NCBI GenBank assembly: GCA_964621215.1
Contig: CAZULF010000017.1
Location: 1 to 27,764, forward strand
Source: CAZULF01 sp964621215
GTDB lineage: Bacteria; Pseudomonadota; Gammaproteobacteria; UBA1113
DNA length: 27,764 bases
Direction: 5' to 3'
The position numbers and the translations under genes were made by a program. The notes beneath the pieces are model-generated. The model was not told where the DNA came from. It did no database searches and saw only the letters and a program-made list of their open reading frames with translations. This document shows positions 7,511 to 16,292 of this stretch, in pieces. Numbering within the stretch: position 1 is the stretch's first letter; every line of letters begins with the position of its first letter.

Positions 7511-8227
7511 TTATAAACCCAGCGTTAATCGCTGCAAAGCGACCAGTTCGCTAATACCATCCTTTGCCAAAGCTAACATATCATGCAAATGCTCATGCGA
7601 GAAAGCGCCATCTTCGGCAGTGCCTTGTATTTCGATTAGGCCGCCTTCTTCATTCATTACCACATTCATATCGGTTTCTGCATTAGAATCTTCGGCATAA
7701 TCTAAATCAAGTACGGGCACGCCCTTGTAAATACCCACAGAAACAGCTGCAATCAAACGTTTAAATGGTTGGCCTTTCACGGTGCCTTTGCGTTTCAAAT
7801 GATTAACTGCATCATATAAGGCTACACATGCGCCGGTAATTGAGGCTGTGCGAGTGCCTCCATCCGCCTGAATTACATCACAATCGATAATAATGGTGTT
7901 TTCCCCCAAGGCTTTCATATCTAGCGCAGAACGTAAGCTGCGACCAATTAAACGCTGGATTTCAAGCGTTCTTCCGCCTTGTTTGCCTCGAGCCGCCTCT
8001 CGATCCATGCGATCATGGGTAGCGCGAGGGAGCATACCATATTCAGCAGTAACCCAACCTTCCCCCGTACCTTTTAGAAAACGTGGCACACCCTCAGCCA
8101 CGCTGGCTGTGCATAACACCTTGGTATCACCATAAACGACTAAAACCGATCCTTCCGCATGTTTAGTGTAATGACGAATTAGCTGCGTTTCTCTTAGTTC
8201 ATGATTGGCTCGACCACTTGGACGCAT
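7511..8227 (-). CDS. rph: Ribonuclease PH
   Basis: Phosphorolytic 3'-5' exoribonuclease that trims tRNA 3' ends and takes part in RNA turnover; a hexamer of the PDX/RNase PH fold. At 238 residues it is full length. Recognisable segments are the N terminus MRPSGRANHELR, GSVLVVYGDTKVLCTASV, the phosphate-binding RTASITGACVAL and the C-terminal LDLDYAEDSNAETDMN. E. coli K-12 carries a frameshifted rph; this copy is intact. It is divergent from yicC with 161 bp between starts, the same association seen in many gammaproteobacteria. The candidate small RNA gene on the other strand ends just beyond its stop codon. Confidence 0.98.
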   Translation of the reverse strand: MRPSGRANHELRETQLIRHYTKHAEGSVLVVYGDTKVLCTASVAEGVPRFLKGTGEGWVTAEYGMLPRATHDRMDREAARGKQGGRTLEIQRLIGRSLRSALDMKALGENTIIIDCDVIQADGGTRTASITGACVALYDAVNHLKRKGTVKGQPFKRLIAAVSVGIYKGVPVLDLDYAEDSNAETDMNVVMNEEGGLIEIQGTAEDGAFSHEHLHDMLALAKDGISELVALQRLTLGL

Positions 8228-8388
8228 GATGGGTTCTCCAGATAGTAATTATGCCTGAAAGTAATTATGTAAGGCATGAAGTGCCCACATCTTACCAGGT
8301 AATTGCGCTATAAAATAGATAAATGGATGAATTTTACCTAATTAATAGGTATACTTTGCTGAATAGTATAAGAGGAAGGTAGCGCTAC

Positions 8389-9255
8389 ATGATTCACAGT
8401 ATGACAGGATTTACACGACGGGAATGGCATCACGAGACGGGTAGTTATAGTTGGGAAATTCGCTCGGTAAATCATCGTTTTCTTGAGCTCAGCTTTCGTT
8501 TACCAGAATCATTACGTGATTTAGAGCCAGAATTACGAGAAAAAGCCCGTAATTTATTATCTCGCGGTAAAGTCGAAATTAATTTAAATTATCAACCAGC
8601 AGAATCTGCGCATCCAGAAGTGATAGTTCATCAAGGATTATTAAAAAAATTAATCGCGGTGCAAGCCGAAGTTGCTGGTTTACTGCCGCATTCATCGTCG
8701 GTGGATCCGTTACAATTAATGCGATGGCCGGGTGTTTTGGTCATTGGGCACATTGATACGGAACATCTAAAAGGTTTTATTTCTGAAACATTTACGCAAG
8801 CGTTAGATAGCTTAATTCATGATCGTGAACGTGAAGGTAACAGTTTAACAGAAACCATTTCTAAACGTTTAGACAGCATGCGTGGATATGTTAAAACCTT
8901 ACAAGATAATTTACCTAAATTGGTAGAACAACAACGTGTGAAATTGCAATCGCGCTTGCAATCATTAGCAATAGAAATTGATGCTGCGCGGTTAGAGCAA
9001 GAAGTGGTATTAGCAGCCCAACGTTGCGATATTGCAGAAGAAATTGATCGTTTGATTACGCATATTAAACAAATGGCGTCCATTGTTAAGCAAGGTGGCG
9101 CGGTTGGACGAAGGTTAGATTTTTTGTTGCAAGAAATGCATCGTGAAGCTAATACGTTAGGCGCCAAATCCACTGATATGCAAACGACGCAATCATCAGT
9201 TGAATTGAAAGTGTTAATTGAACAAATTCGTGAACAAGTGCAAAACATCGAGTAA
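8389..9255 (+). CDS. yicC: YicC family endoribonuclease
   Basis: 288-residue YicC/YloC protein, full length. The N-terminal domain starts with MIHSMTGF and continues with EIRSVNHRFLE. The C-terminal DUF1732 domain ends with RRLDFLLQEMHREANTLGAK, the most conserved part of the family. YicC proteins are reported to be endoribonucleases, with a role in small-RNA decay in E. coli. The start ATG has a strong AGGAAGG Shine-Dalgarno sequence (8373-8379, 9-nt spacer). TATACT at 8350-8355 may be its -10. gmk follows after only 5 bp, so yicC-gmk form an operon, as is common. Confidence 0.96.
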   Translation: MIHSMTGFTRREWHHETGSYSWEIRSVNHRFLELSFRLPESLRDLEPELREKARNLLSRGKVEINLNYQPAESAHPEVIVHQGLLKKLIAVQAEVAGLLPHSSSVDPLQLMRWPGVLVIGHIDTEHLKGFISETFTQALDSLIHDREREGNSLTETISKRLDSMRGYVKTLQDNLPKLVEQQRVKLQSRLQSLAIEIDAARLEQEVVLAAQRCDIAEEIDRLITHIKQMASIVKQGGAVGRRLDFLLQEMHREANTLGAKSTDMQTTQSSVELKVLIEQIREQVQNIE

Positions 9256-9260
9256 ACAAC

Positions 9261-9878
9261 ATGCAGGAAGCCAAAGGTACACTTTACATTATTTCAGCAC
9301 CCTCAGGTTGTGGTAAAACCAGTATGGTCGATGCGTTGGTTGCATCGACGCCCGGGATTGTTGTCTCTGTTTCTCATACCACACGCCCGATACGGCCTGC
9401 TGAACAAAATGGCATAAATTATTTTTTTATTGATGACGATGAATTTCAATCGATGGTGAATCAACACCTGTTTTTAGAGCATGCCAATGTATTTGGCAAT
9501 TGGTATGGTACCTCAAAAGCTTGGGTTGAAAATGAATTAGTGAGTGGGCGAGATGTGATTCTGGAAATCGATTGGCAAGGTGCGCGCCAGGTCAAATGGA
9601 TGTTACCGGAAAGTATCGGTATTTTTATCCTGCCGCCTAGTTTAGAAGCCTTGCAATCGCGCTTACAAAGTCGAGGCCAAGATACGGCGGAAGTGATTGC
9701 CACCCGGATGGCGCAGGCTGCGATAGAGATTTCGCACTACCAGGAATACGAATACATCATCATCAACGACGACTTTGAACGCAGCGTCCGCGATTTACAA
9801 TCAGTGGTCATCGCAGAACGTCTAAAACTGCGAAACCAGCTAATCCGTCAGCACAAACTACTCGATGGTTTAATGTAG
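9261..9878 (+). CDS. gmk: Guanylate kinase
   Basis: Cytosolic kinase that converts GMP to GDP using ATP, essential for GTP supply and recycling of (p)ppGpp precursors. At 205 residues it is standard. The P-loop is APSGCGKTS (13-21). The GMP-binding region reads SVSHTTRPIRPAEQNGINY, followed by the WQGARQV motif and a lid around residues 130-150. The stop codon (TAG, 9876-9878) lies inside the first bases of an inverted-repeat element, so insertion of that element may have set the exact C terminus. In most gammaproteobacteria rpoZ and spoT follow directly; here they are displaced by about 6.2 kb. Confidence 0.98.
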   Translation: MQEAKGTLYIISAPSGCGKTSMVDALVASTPGIVVSVSHTTRPIRPAEQNGINYFFIDDDEFQSMVNQHLFLEHANVFGNWYGTSKAWVENELVSGRDVILEIDWQGARQVKWMLPESIGIFILPPSLEALQSRLQSRGQDTAEVIATRMAQAAIEISHYQEYEYIIINDDFERSVRDLQSVVIAERLKLRNQLIRQHKLLDGLM

Positions 9879-9990
9879 CCTGGATGGAGCGCAGCGGAAT
9901 CCAGGTTTTATTCATATAATCGATAAGTGTATTTTCTTAAGCAAAAATCTCAGTGTCTCCTGCGTTTCGCTGTGCGGGGGGCAGGCTACA
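9874..9990. mobile_element. 117-bp MITE-like inverted-repeat element
   Basis: Two 32-bp arms (9874-9905 and 9959-9990) are inverted copies matching at 22 of 32 positions, including a perfect outer 9 bp (TGTAGCCTG/CAGGCTACA). The left arm is nearly identical to the arms of the element at 27115-27194, so this is a dispersed family. It has no coding capacity. It begins within the gmk stop codon and ends 24 bp before the giant gene's start. A TATAAT at 9915-9920 inside it could contribute to that gene's expression, though no -35 fits. Confidence 0.6.
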
Positions 9991-10014
9991 TTTTTTGCAT
10001 TGAGGGATAATATA

Positions 10015-13000
10015 ATGTGGGAAATATTCGTTAATAAATTACGTTTACACACAAAAAAACAGTCATTCTCTTTAGAGCGTCCTATTGCGGGTAAAAATTG
10101 GAATATAAGCGACTCCTATATCAATCTGGCATTATTGTTATCACAAAAAAAGTATGCGGAAGAAAATGAAAACTACAAAGAGCAAAACAAAGCTTTAGTT
10201 GAAAATACCATTGATTGGCATGATTTGCATGTTAATCAAGCGGAGAAAGTATATGAAAGTAAACAAGCCTTGAACTACAAAGATTTATTTAAACCGATGA
10301 CAGGGGATAAAGATCAGATTTCTCCAAGTAAAGTTTGGTTGGTAGGAGCTGCAGGAAGTGGAAAAACTACCTTAAGTCAGTGCATAGCTAATGATTGGAG
10401 TGGACAACATAATGTTCAAGTCGAAGAAACAAAGAACGAAGGAAATACAAAGCAACGATTCTTAGGCAATATTTCTGCTCAAATAGATTTAGTCATATGG
10501 ATTAAGTTACGGGAACTTGCTGCAGATTTGGAGATATATGCGGATGCAGATAAAGATAATTCTGATATTAAAAGTAAAGCCACTAAAGCTACATTAGCAG
10601 ATAAACATTTTTGCTTGTCTTTTTTGCGTATATTACAAAAACAAGGAGTTGATATCGAAGAACTTGATCTCTCAGTGGAAGAAATAAATCAAATACTAAA
10701 AGATAATTCGACAAATACACTATTTTTATTAGATGGTTATGATGAGATAGCCAGTTTTTCGTCAGCTCATGCAGTACATAGTATTTTTCACTTTCTTTTG
10801 CGTCAACCCAATGTGTTGGTGACATCTAGACCTTATTACGATATTCCTGCCGTGGCGGGCGTGAATCGAGAAGCTTTTCGGCGAGTAGAGTTGTTAGGGT
10901 TTAGCCTTGCAGATATGAAGCAGTATATTAGCAAACATTTTGAGGATAGTATAAAAAGCTCCAGTTATAATTCTTTAAAACAACTGATTGAAGAAAATCT
11001 CACCGTACGAGGTATAGGTCACATTCCAGTAAATTTGGAAATTTTGTGTACGGCGTTAGGGGCGGGGACTATAAAAGCCGATGAATTAGTAGATGTGAAT
11101 ATAACAAATTTATATAGCCGAATGGTGAGTTATTTAATTCGACGCGCGCTACATTCAGACAAAGTACAACAGCTATCGACGTACGGATATCAGATATTTG
11201 ACGGGAGGGAGTTATCAAGCAATAAGACGATATTTGGCACGGCAGCGGAATTAGGTTGGTTTTGGGGGTTGGGCAACTTAGCGCTGCAAGGGCTGATACA
11301 AAAACAAGTCAGTTTTCCGTCAGAAACAGTGAGCCAGCAATTATGTATTTATAGAACAGAGCATCAAACAGAGACGGTATTTTTAAATGATGTAATAGCA
11401 TTAGGTTTTATTCGTGGGTTAATACGTAGTCAAGACAATAAATGTTATGAAGGGCAAGGAGAATTTTTACATTTAACATTACAAGAATATTTTGCTGCAT
11501 GGTTTATCGCCGAAAATTGGAAGCGGTCGCCAGATGGCAAATTATTCAAGAGTGCAATACCAGAAACAACAGCACGACAACTATTACAAACATACAAATA
11601 CAATCCACGATTTACCTTGGTGTGGCCATTTGTGGTGGGGTTATTAGGACAAAGTAATGTTTATCATGTTGAAAATTTCGCAGCAGAATTTGAACGGTTA
11701 CCGTTAGATTTATTGAGTTCTCGGCATTACTCTTCGGTATTAAGATGTTTAGAAGAATTACCAAACGTTAAACAAACACCACAACATTGGCAAGCCTTGG
11801 TGGGAAATTTACAAGAAATAATCCAACAGTGGGAACCAAATAATTACTTTCAGCAAACCAGTCCTCAAAATTTGGTGGTGATTGCATTGCGTAATAGTCC
11901 GCGTTGGAGTTGGTATTATGTGGTGACACCGCTCATAAATAATAGTTTATTCGCAAGCGAATTAGTAGAAGAAAAACAACAAGAGCTAATCCGAACTAGA
12001 ATTTTAGCTATTTTTCAGCAAATTAATTTTGTTAAGCCAACTCCAGAGTTTTTATCAAAGATAGTCACATGTTTGCAAGATGATCGTGTAAGTATAAGAC
12101 AAAATGCTATACAGGTAGTATATAAATTGGGGCACGCTGTAACCACGCCAGAAATTTTATCGATACTAACGGCATGTGAGCAAGATAAAGATGATAGCAT
12201 TCGTCAATATGCTACAAAAGCGCTAAAGAAATTAGTTCCTCCAGTAATCAATTTTGTACCTTTATCAAGTTCAAGTTTGTGTTCACGAGATAGTAAGAAG
12301 ACAATTCTTCCAAGCCCGAAGGAAGCAGGGAATACATTGAACCCTGTTTTACCCATTTCGGAGAGATTATCGATTTTAGCAACTCGTTTACGAGATAAAA
12401 ACGTAGAAATTCGACGAAGTGTTATAGTGGATGTAGAAAAATTAGGTGCTGCTGCAGCTACTACAGAGATTTTGTCTGCGTTAGCTACCTGTTTACGGGA
12501 TGATGATCAAGAAGTTCACTTGGGCGCTGCAGAGTTAGTATGTAAATTATATTCTACAGCCACATCAGAGTTGTTTTCAGCACTAATTGCGTGCTTACGA
12601 AAGGATAATCTCAGTATTCGTCAAAGTGCTGTGAGCGTTATCGGTAGATTAGGTTCCGTTGTGATGACACCGAGAATGGTATTAGTACTTACAACGTATC
12701 TGCAAGAAAAGAATGTAGGAATCTCCTTGAATATCGCGGAGGTGGTGGGCAGATTAGGCCCAATTGCAGCTACTCCAGCTTTCTTATCGTGGTTGGCCAT
12801 GGATTTGGGGAGTGATAACCCAGATATTCGTTGGTGTGCAGCGTATGCAGTGGGTAGGTTTGGCTCTGTTGCTGCTACTCCAGCAATGTTATCAGCATTA
12901 ACTACGTATTTGCGAGGAGAAAATACAGATATACGTTGGAATGTGATGTATGCCGTCGGTAGATTGGGTTCGGCTGCGGCCACGCCAGAGATTTTGTCAG

Positions 13001-15909
13001 CGCTAATAGAGTGTTTGAGAGATAGTAACCCAGATATACGTTGGAGTGTTGTATATGTTGTCGGTAGACTGGGTTCGGCTGTGCTTACAGCAGAGTTTTT
13101 GTCGAGCTTAGTAGCGTGTTTGGAAGAACGAATTGCACCTGTTAGCTGTAGTGCGGCATATGTTGTAGATAGACTGGGTCTTGTTGCGGCCACGCCAGAA
13201 ATTTTATCGGCATTAGCTGCGTGTTTACGAGAGAGTGACCTCAATATTCGTTTGAGTGCTATAAAGACCTTGAGTAGACTGGGTTCCGCTGTGGCTACAC
13301 CAGAGATTTATTTAGCTTTAGCGACATGTTTGCAAGATGACAACGAGACTATTTACTTGAATACAGTCAATATCTTGGGTAACTGGGGGCCCACCGCGAT
13401 TAGGTCAGAGATACTGCTGGCGTTAGCAGTATGTTTGCGAAAAAATAATAGAAATATCTGCGTGGATGCCGCCAATGTTGTGAGTAGATTGGGTTCTGTT
13501 GCGGCAACTACAGAGATTTTGTCGGCGTTGTCAGGATGTTTGCAGCATGATGATGTGAATATTCGTTGGAATGCGATGTATGCTGTGGATAGATTGGGTT
13601 CTGCTGCAGCTACCCCAGAAATATTATTAGCGCTATCCACCAACTTACGAGATAAGAATGCAAGTATTCGTCGGATTGCTATGGCGGTAGTGGATGGTTT
13701 TGGTTCTGCTGCAGCTACGCCAGAAATTTTATCGGCACTACTAGTGTGTTTCCAAGATGATGTGGAGGACATACATCGAAAGGCAGTGAATCTTTTATTT
13801 AGCTTAGATTCTACAGTCACACCAGACATTATATTGGCGTTAGGAGCATGTTTACAAAAGAATAATGCAGATATTCGTCAGAATGTTGCAAACGTTGTGT
13901 GCAGATTGGGTGTTGCTGCGGTCACCACAGAATTTTTATCAGTTTTAGATTCCTGTTTGCGCAATGGCAATTCAGATATTCGTTCAAGTGTGGTGGAGGT
14001 TGTGAGTAAGCTAGGGACTATTATCGCTGTTCCAGAAATGCTATCAATGCTAGTGGCCTGCTTGCAAGATTGTAACTTAGATATTCGCTTAAGTGCTTTG
14101 GAGGTAACAAGTAAATTGGGTTCAGCTGCAGCAACCCCTGAGATGTTGTTGATACTGTCTGTGTGCTTGCGAGATGATGATAAACGTTTTCGCCGACGAG
14201 TTGTGGAGATAGTGAATAGTTTGGATTTTTCTGTGGCTACTTCAGAGATGTTATCAGCACTAGTGACGTGTTTACAGGATGATGATGAAAATATTCATAA
14301 AGAAGCTGCGAATATCATTTATAAACTGGGTCCAGCTGCAGTTACTCCCGAGATGTTATCGACATTAGCTAAATGTTTACAAGATACTAATGCAACTATT
14401 CGCCGTCGTGCTGTGGATATGATAGCTAAGTTGGGTGTTGATGCAGCTACGCCAGAGATGTTGTCAGTGTTAGTAACATGTTTGCGCGTGAATGACGAAA
14501 ATATTCGCCTGAATGCGGTGAATGTTGTAAATAAATTGGGTTCTGTTGTGGCTACCCCAATGTTTTTATTGGGGTTAGTCACATGTTTGCAAGATGGCAA
14601 TGCGAATATTCGACGAAGTGCTACCAGCGTTGTGAGTAAATTAGATTTCGCTGCGGCTACGCCAGAATTTTTAACAATACTCTTCGAGGCATTTGACAAA
14701 TGTCTTGATGAAACCATTCGTGAGGATATCTCAAATGCTTTCCGTTTTTTTACTTTAGTATCTTATCCAACTATCTATTGTGCTTTATTACAAAGCGCTA
14801 ATTATCTTGAGAGGTTTTTTAATAAAGCAGAAACAGTCGTTCTCTGCCCATTGAAACAAGAGGGAATGCTTAATTATAGACTTATTTCACTTGATAATCG
14901 CGGTGAGACATTACCTCAAGCAGAATTAGTTTTGGCAGAATCAGTCATTAAAAATATTCTCAATGCAATGAATCAATTTAGAAGAAAACATGGGATAAAT
15001 GAAATTTCCGAAGAAAAAACAAGTCAACAAAGCACAGTAAGTGTAGATAAAGTAACAACTCAAAATAGAAGTATTGCAACCGTGTATGAAATGCAAAATC
15101 TACTTGAAAATGATAGGTGGCTCTCTCGTATTTTTAAAGATACATTAAATAATGTAAAAGAAGAAGCTAAAAAACAAAATTGGAGTTATCCAAATGGCGT
15201 ATTTATTTCATACGCATGGCCAGATCCTCAATTACTCGAAGAGCAAGATTTACATTGTTGTATACAGCCGTTTCTAACCAATTTGCGACAACATTTACAA
15301 CTTGCTGGGATAAATAAAGTTTTATTAGATATTAAAGATTGTGAGCATGGGGAAAGTATTTATAAGTTTATGACTGATAATGTTACAAAAAGCGAATTTA
15401 TATTACTTATCGGAACAGAATCACTATTAAAGAAACATACAACGGGTGTATATCTAATACAAACAGAATTAGCAGAAATAGAAAAAAAGAGAAGAAAGGA
15501 TTCTGAACAAGGTAAATATAACGTGCTCCCTATTCTTCTTAGTGGAGACTTTCATACGTCGTTTCCTTCACAATATATCGGGTATACCAATATTTCAGAT
15601 TGGAGAGGAGTACAAGAGCATTATGTGACGTGTTTACAACGCTTGTTAGAACGATTATATCAGCAACCCAGCGATGCATTATCAAGATTTTTTTGTCCGC
15701 TTTCTGCACAGTTCTCTACCCGTACTCCAACAATAGAGCCCGCTTCGTCAGAAGAGTTGTTTATGTCAACTCGATCGTTAAGTAGTAGCAGCATGCAGTC
15801 GATAGCTCAATCAAGCGATATGTTTTTTAGTCAACCAGCTGTTTGTAGTATGCGTTGTCTTAATGCGACAAAACCATTGCCATTACTTGAGTTTACGGCT
15901 CCTATGTAG
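10015..15909 (+). CDS. Giant NLR-like protein: NACHT NTPase - HEAT repeats - C-terminal TIR domain
   Basis: 1964-residue soluble protein with no signal peptide or membrane segment. The start is ATG 10015 with GAGGGA 7 nt upstream (an in-frame TTG at 10000 lacks one). Residues 1-105 form a charged helical lead-in. The NACHT module (about 105-500) has a P-loop GAAGSGKTT at 111-119, Walker B LLDGYDE at 238-244, a sensor TSRP at 270-273 and a winged-helix end HLTLQEYFAA at 486-495. A linker (500-675) precedes 24 HEAT-like repeats of about 35 residues (676-1548), with a Ser/Pro-rich interruption near 745-780. After a degenerate repeat and a mixed region, a TIR domain (about 1725-1885) begins VFISYAWP and carries Glu1818 (QTELAEI), which aligns by eye with the catalytic Glu of NAD-cleaving TIR domains. 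The Ser-rich tail is probably disordered. By analogy, ligand sensing would drive ATP-dependent oligomerisation and TIR activation. Whether it targets phage or a host is unknown. Confidence 0.85.
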   Translation: MWEIFVNKLRLHTKKQSFSLERPIAGKNWNISDSYINLALLLSQKKYAEENENYKEQNKALVENTIDWHDLHVNQAEKVYESKQALNYKDLFKPMTGDKDQISPSKVWLVGAAGSGKTTLSQCIANDWSGQHNVQVEETKNEGNTKQRFLGNISAQIDLVIWIKLRELAADLEIYADADKDNSDIKSKATKATLADKHFCLSFLRILQKQGVDIEELDLSVEEINQILKDNSTNTLFLLDGYDEIASFSSAHAVHSIFHFLLRQPNVLVTSRPYYDIPAVAGVNREAFRRVELLGFSLADMKQYISKHFEDSIKSSSYNSLKQLIEENLTVRGIGHIPVNLEILCTALGAGTIKADELVDVNITNLYSRMVSYLIRRALHSDKVQQLSTYGYQIFDGRELSSNKTIFGTAAELGWFWGLGNLALQGLIQKQVSFPSETVSQQLCIYRTEHQTETVFLNDVIALGFIRGLIRSQDNKCYEGQGEFLHLTLQEYFAAWFIAENWKRSPDGKLFKSAIPETTARQLLQTYKYNPRFTLVWPFVVGLLGQSNVYHVENFAAEFERLPLDLLSSRHYSSVLRCLEELPNVKQTPQHWQALVGNLQEIIQQWEPNNYFQQTSPQNLVVIALRNSPRWSWYYVVTPLINNSLFASELVEEKQQELIRTRILAIFQQINFVKPTPEFLSKIVTCLQDDRVSIRQNAIQVVYKLGHAVTTPEILSILTACEQDKDDSIRQYATKALKKLVPPVINFVPLSSSSLCSRDSKKTILPSPKEAGNTLNPVLPISERLSILATRLRDKNVEIRRSVIVDVEKLGAAAATTEILSALATCLRDDDQEVHLGAAELVCKLYSTATSELFSALIACLRKDNLSIRQSAVSVIGRLGSVVMTPRMVLVLTTYLQEKNVGISLNIAEVVGRLGPIAATPAFLSWLAMDLGSDNPDIRWCAAYAVGRFGSVAATPAMLSALTTYLRGENTDIRWNVMYAVGRLGSAAATPEILSALIECLRDSNPDIRWSVVYVVGRLGSAVLTAEFLSSLVACLEERIAPVSCSAAYVVDRLGLVAATPEILSALAACLRESDLNIRLSAIKTLSRLGSAVATPEIYLALATCLQDDNETIYLNTVNILGNWGPTAIRSEILLALAVCLRKNNRNICVDAANVVSRLGSVAATTEILSALSGCLQHDDVNIRWNAMYAVDRLGSAAATPEILLALSTNLRDKNASIRRIAMAVVDGFGSAAATPEILSALLVCFQDDVEDIHRKAVNLLFSLDSTVTPDIILALGACLQKNNADIRQNVANVVCRLGVAAVTTEFLSVLDSCLRNGNSDIRSSVVEVVSKLGTIIAVPEMLSMLVACLQDCNLDIRLSALEVTSKLGSAAATPEMLLILSVCLRDDDKRFRRRVVEIVNSLDFSVATSEMLSALVTCLQDDDENIHKEAANIIYKLGPAAVTPEMLSTLAKCLQDTNATIRRRAVDMIAKLGVDAATPEMLSVLVTCLRVNDENIRLNAVNVVNKLGSVVATPMFLLGLVTCLQDGNANIRRSATSVVSKLDFAAATPEFLTILFEAFDKCLDETIREDISNAFRFFTLVSYPTIYCALLQSANYLERFFNKAETVVLCPLKQEGMLNYRLISLDNRGETLPQAELVLAESVIKNILNAMNQFRRKHGINEISEEKTSQQSTVSVDKVTTQNRSIATVYEMQNLLENDRWLSRIFKDTLNNVKEEAKKQNWSYPNGVFISYAWPDPQLLEEQDLHCCIQPFLTNLRQHLQLAGINKVLLDIKDCEHGESIYKFMTDNVTKSEFILLIGTESLLKKHTTGVYLIQTELAEIEKKRRKDSEQGKYNVLPILLSGDFHTSFPSQYIGYTNISDWRGVQEHYVTCLQRLLERLYQQPSDALSRFFCPLSAQFSTRTPTIEPASSEELFMSTRSLSSSSMQSIAQSSDMFFSQPAVCSMRCLNATKPLPLLEFTAPM
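12040..14658 (+). repeat. Array of 24 HEAT-like repeats, 105-bp period, within the NLR-like gene
   Basis: Each unit follows the pattern TPE(I/M/F)LSALxxCL(R/Q)DDNxxIRxxAxxVVxxLGSxAA and is 34-35 residues long. Units 1-2 are separated from units 3-24 by a non-repetitive linker of about 35 residues. The D/N-x-x-IR-x-x-A core matches PBS-lyase/EZ-HEAT type repeats. A cysteine occupies position 11 in 19 of the 24 units. At DNA level copies are diverged, mostly in third positions, so the array looks old rather than freshly amplified. Confidence 0.85.
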
Positions 15910-16053
15910 AAAACTGCTACATCCACGTACACGGGTATTGAAAGGGTTGCAGATTATCGCTAATTAGCCTAGAAACAGAAGTGGTTCCTATAACCAAAAT
16001 GGTGTACAATACCCGGTTCCGATTTATTAAAATTTTAGCGAGGTAACAAAGTA

Positions 16054-16275
16054 ATGGCGCGCATTACAGTAGAAGATTGTCTTGAAAACGTTGAAAATCG
16101 CTTTGAATTGGTCATTTTAGCCTCACGCCGTGCTCGGCAGTTGGCTATGACCGCAGCGGATCCCTTGGTTTCGCCTGATAATGATAAGCCTACAGTGATT
16201 TCGTTACGCGAAATTGCGACCGGATTGATTACACCTAAAACCATGGATGAATTGGAGCAACCTCCAACCGAGTAA
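16054..16275 (+). CDS. rpoZ: RNA polymerase omega subunit
   Basis: 73-residue omega subunit, which helps fold and assemble the beta' subunit of RNA polymerase and forms part of a ppGpp-binding site. The sequence is classic: MARITVEDCLENVENRFELV, then ASRRARQL, then the VISLREIA and ITPKTMDEL segments. A GAGGT ribosome site lies upstream of ATG. A TACAAT at 16005-16010 is a possible -10 for a promoter supplying rpoZ-spoT, now that the giant gene separates them from gmk; the -35 is poor. spoT follows after 17 bp. Confidence 0.97.
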   Translation: MARITVEDCLENVENRFELVILASRRARQLAMTAADPLVSPDNDKPTVISLREIATGLITPKTMDELEQPPTE

Positions 16276-16292
16276 TTTGGAATACCCTTATC

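Noticed and set aside
9904..9925. TATAAT at 9915-9920 as the promoter of the giant gene
   Set aside because: No TGn extension and no -35 at 16-18 bp; kept only as a remark because a lone hexamer is expected by chance in AT-rich DNA.
10000..10014. Upstream in-frame TTG as start of the giant protein
   Set aside because: The GAGGGA ribosome site overlaps it and is correctly placed only for the ATG at 10015.
12040..14658. Tandem 105-bp periodicity considered as a CRISPR or satellite array
   Set aside because: The reading frame stays open throughout, repeats are diverged mainly at third positions, and the encoded units form HEAT motifs.
12621..14717. Several long minus-strand open frames inside the giant gene (12621-13244, 13353-13829, 14319-14717)
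   Set aside because: They mirror the 105-bp HEAT period, giving repeated low-information peptides, and have no ribosome sites or family signatures. They are shadows of the repeat array.
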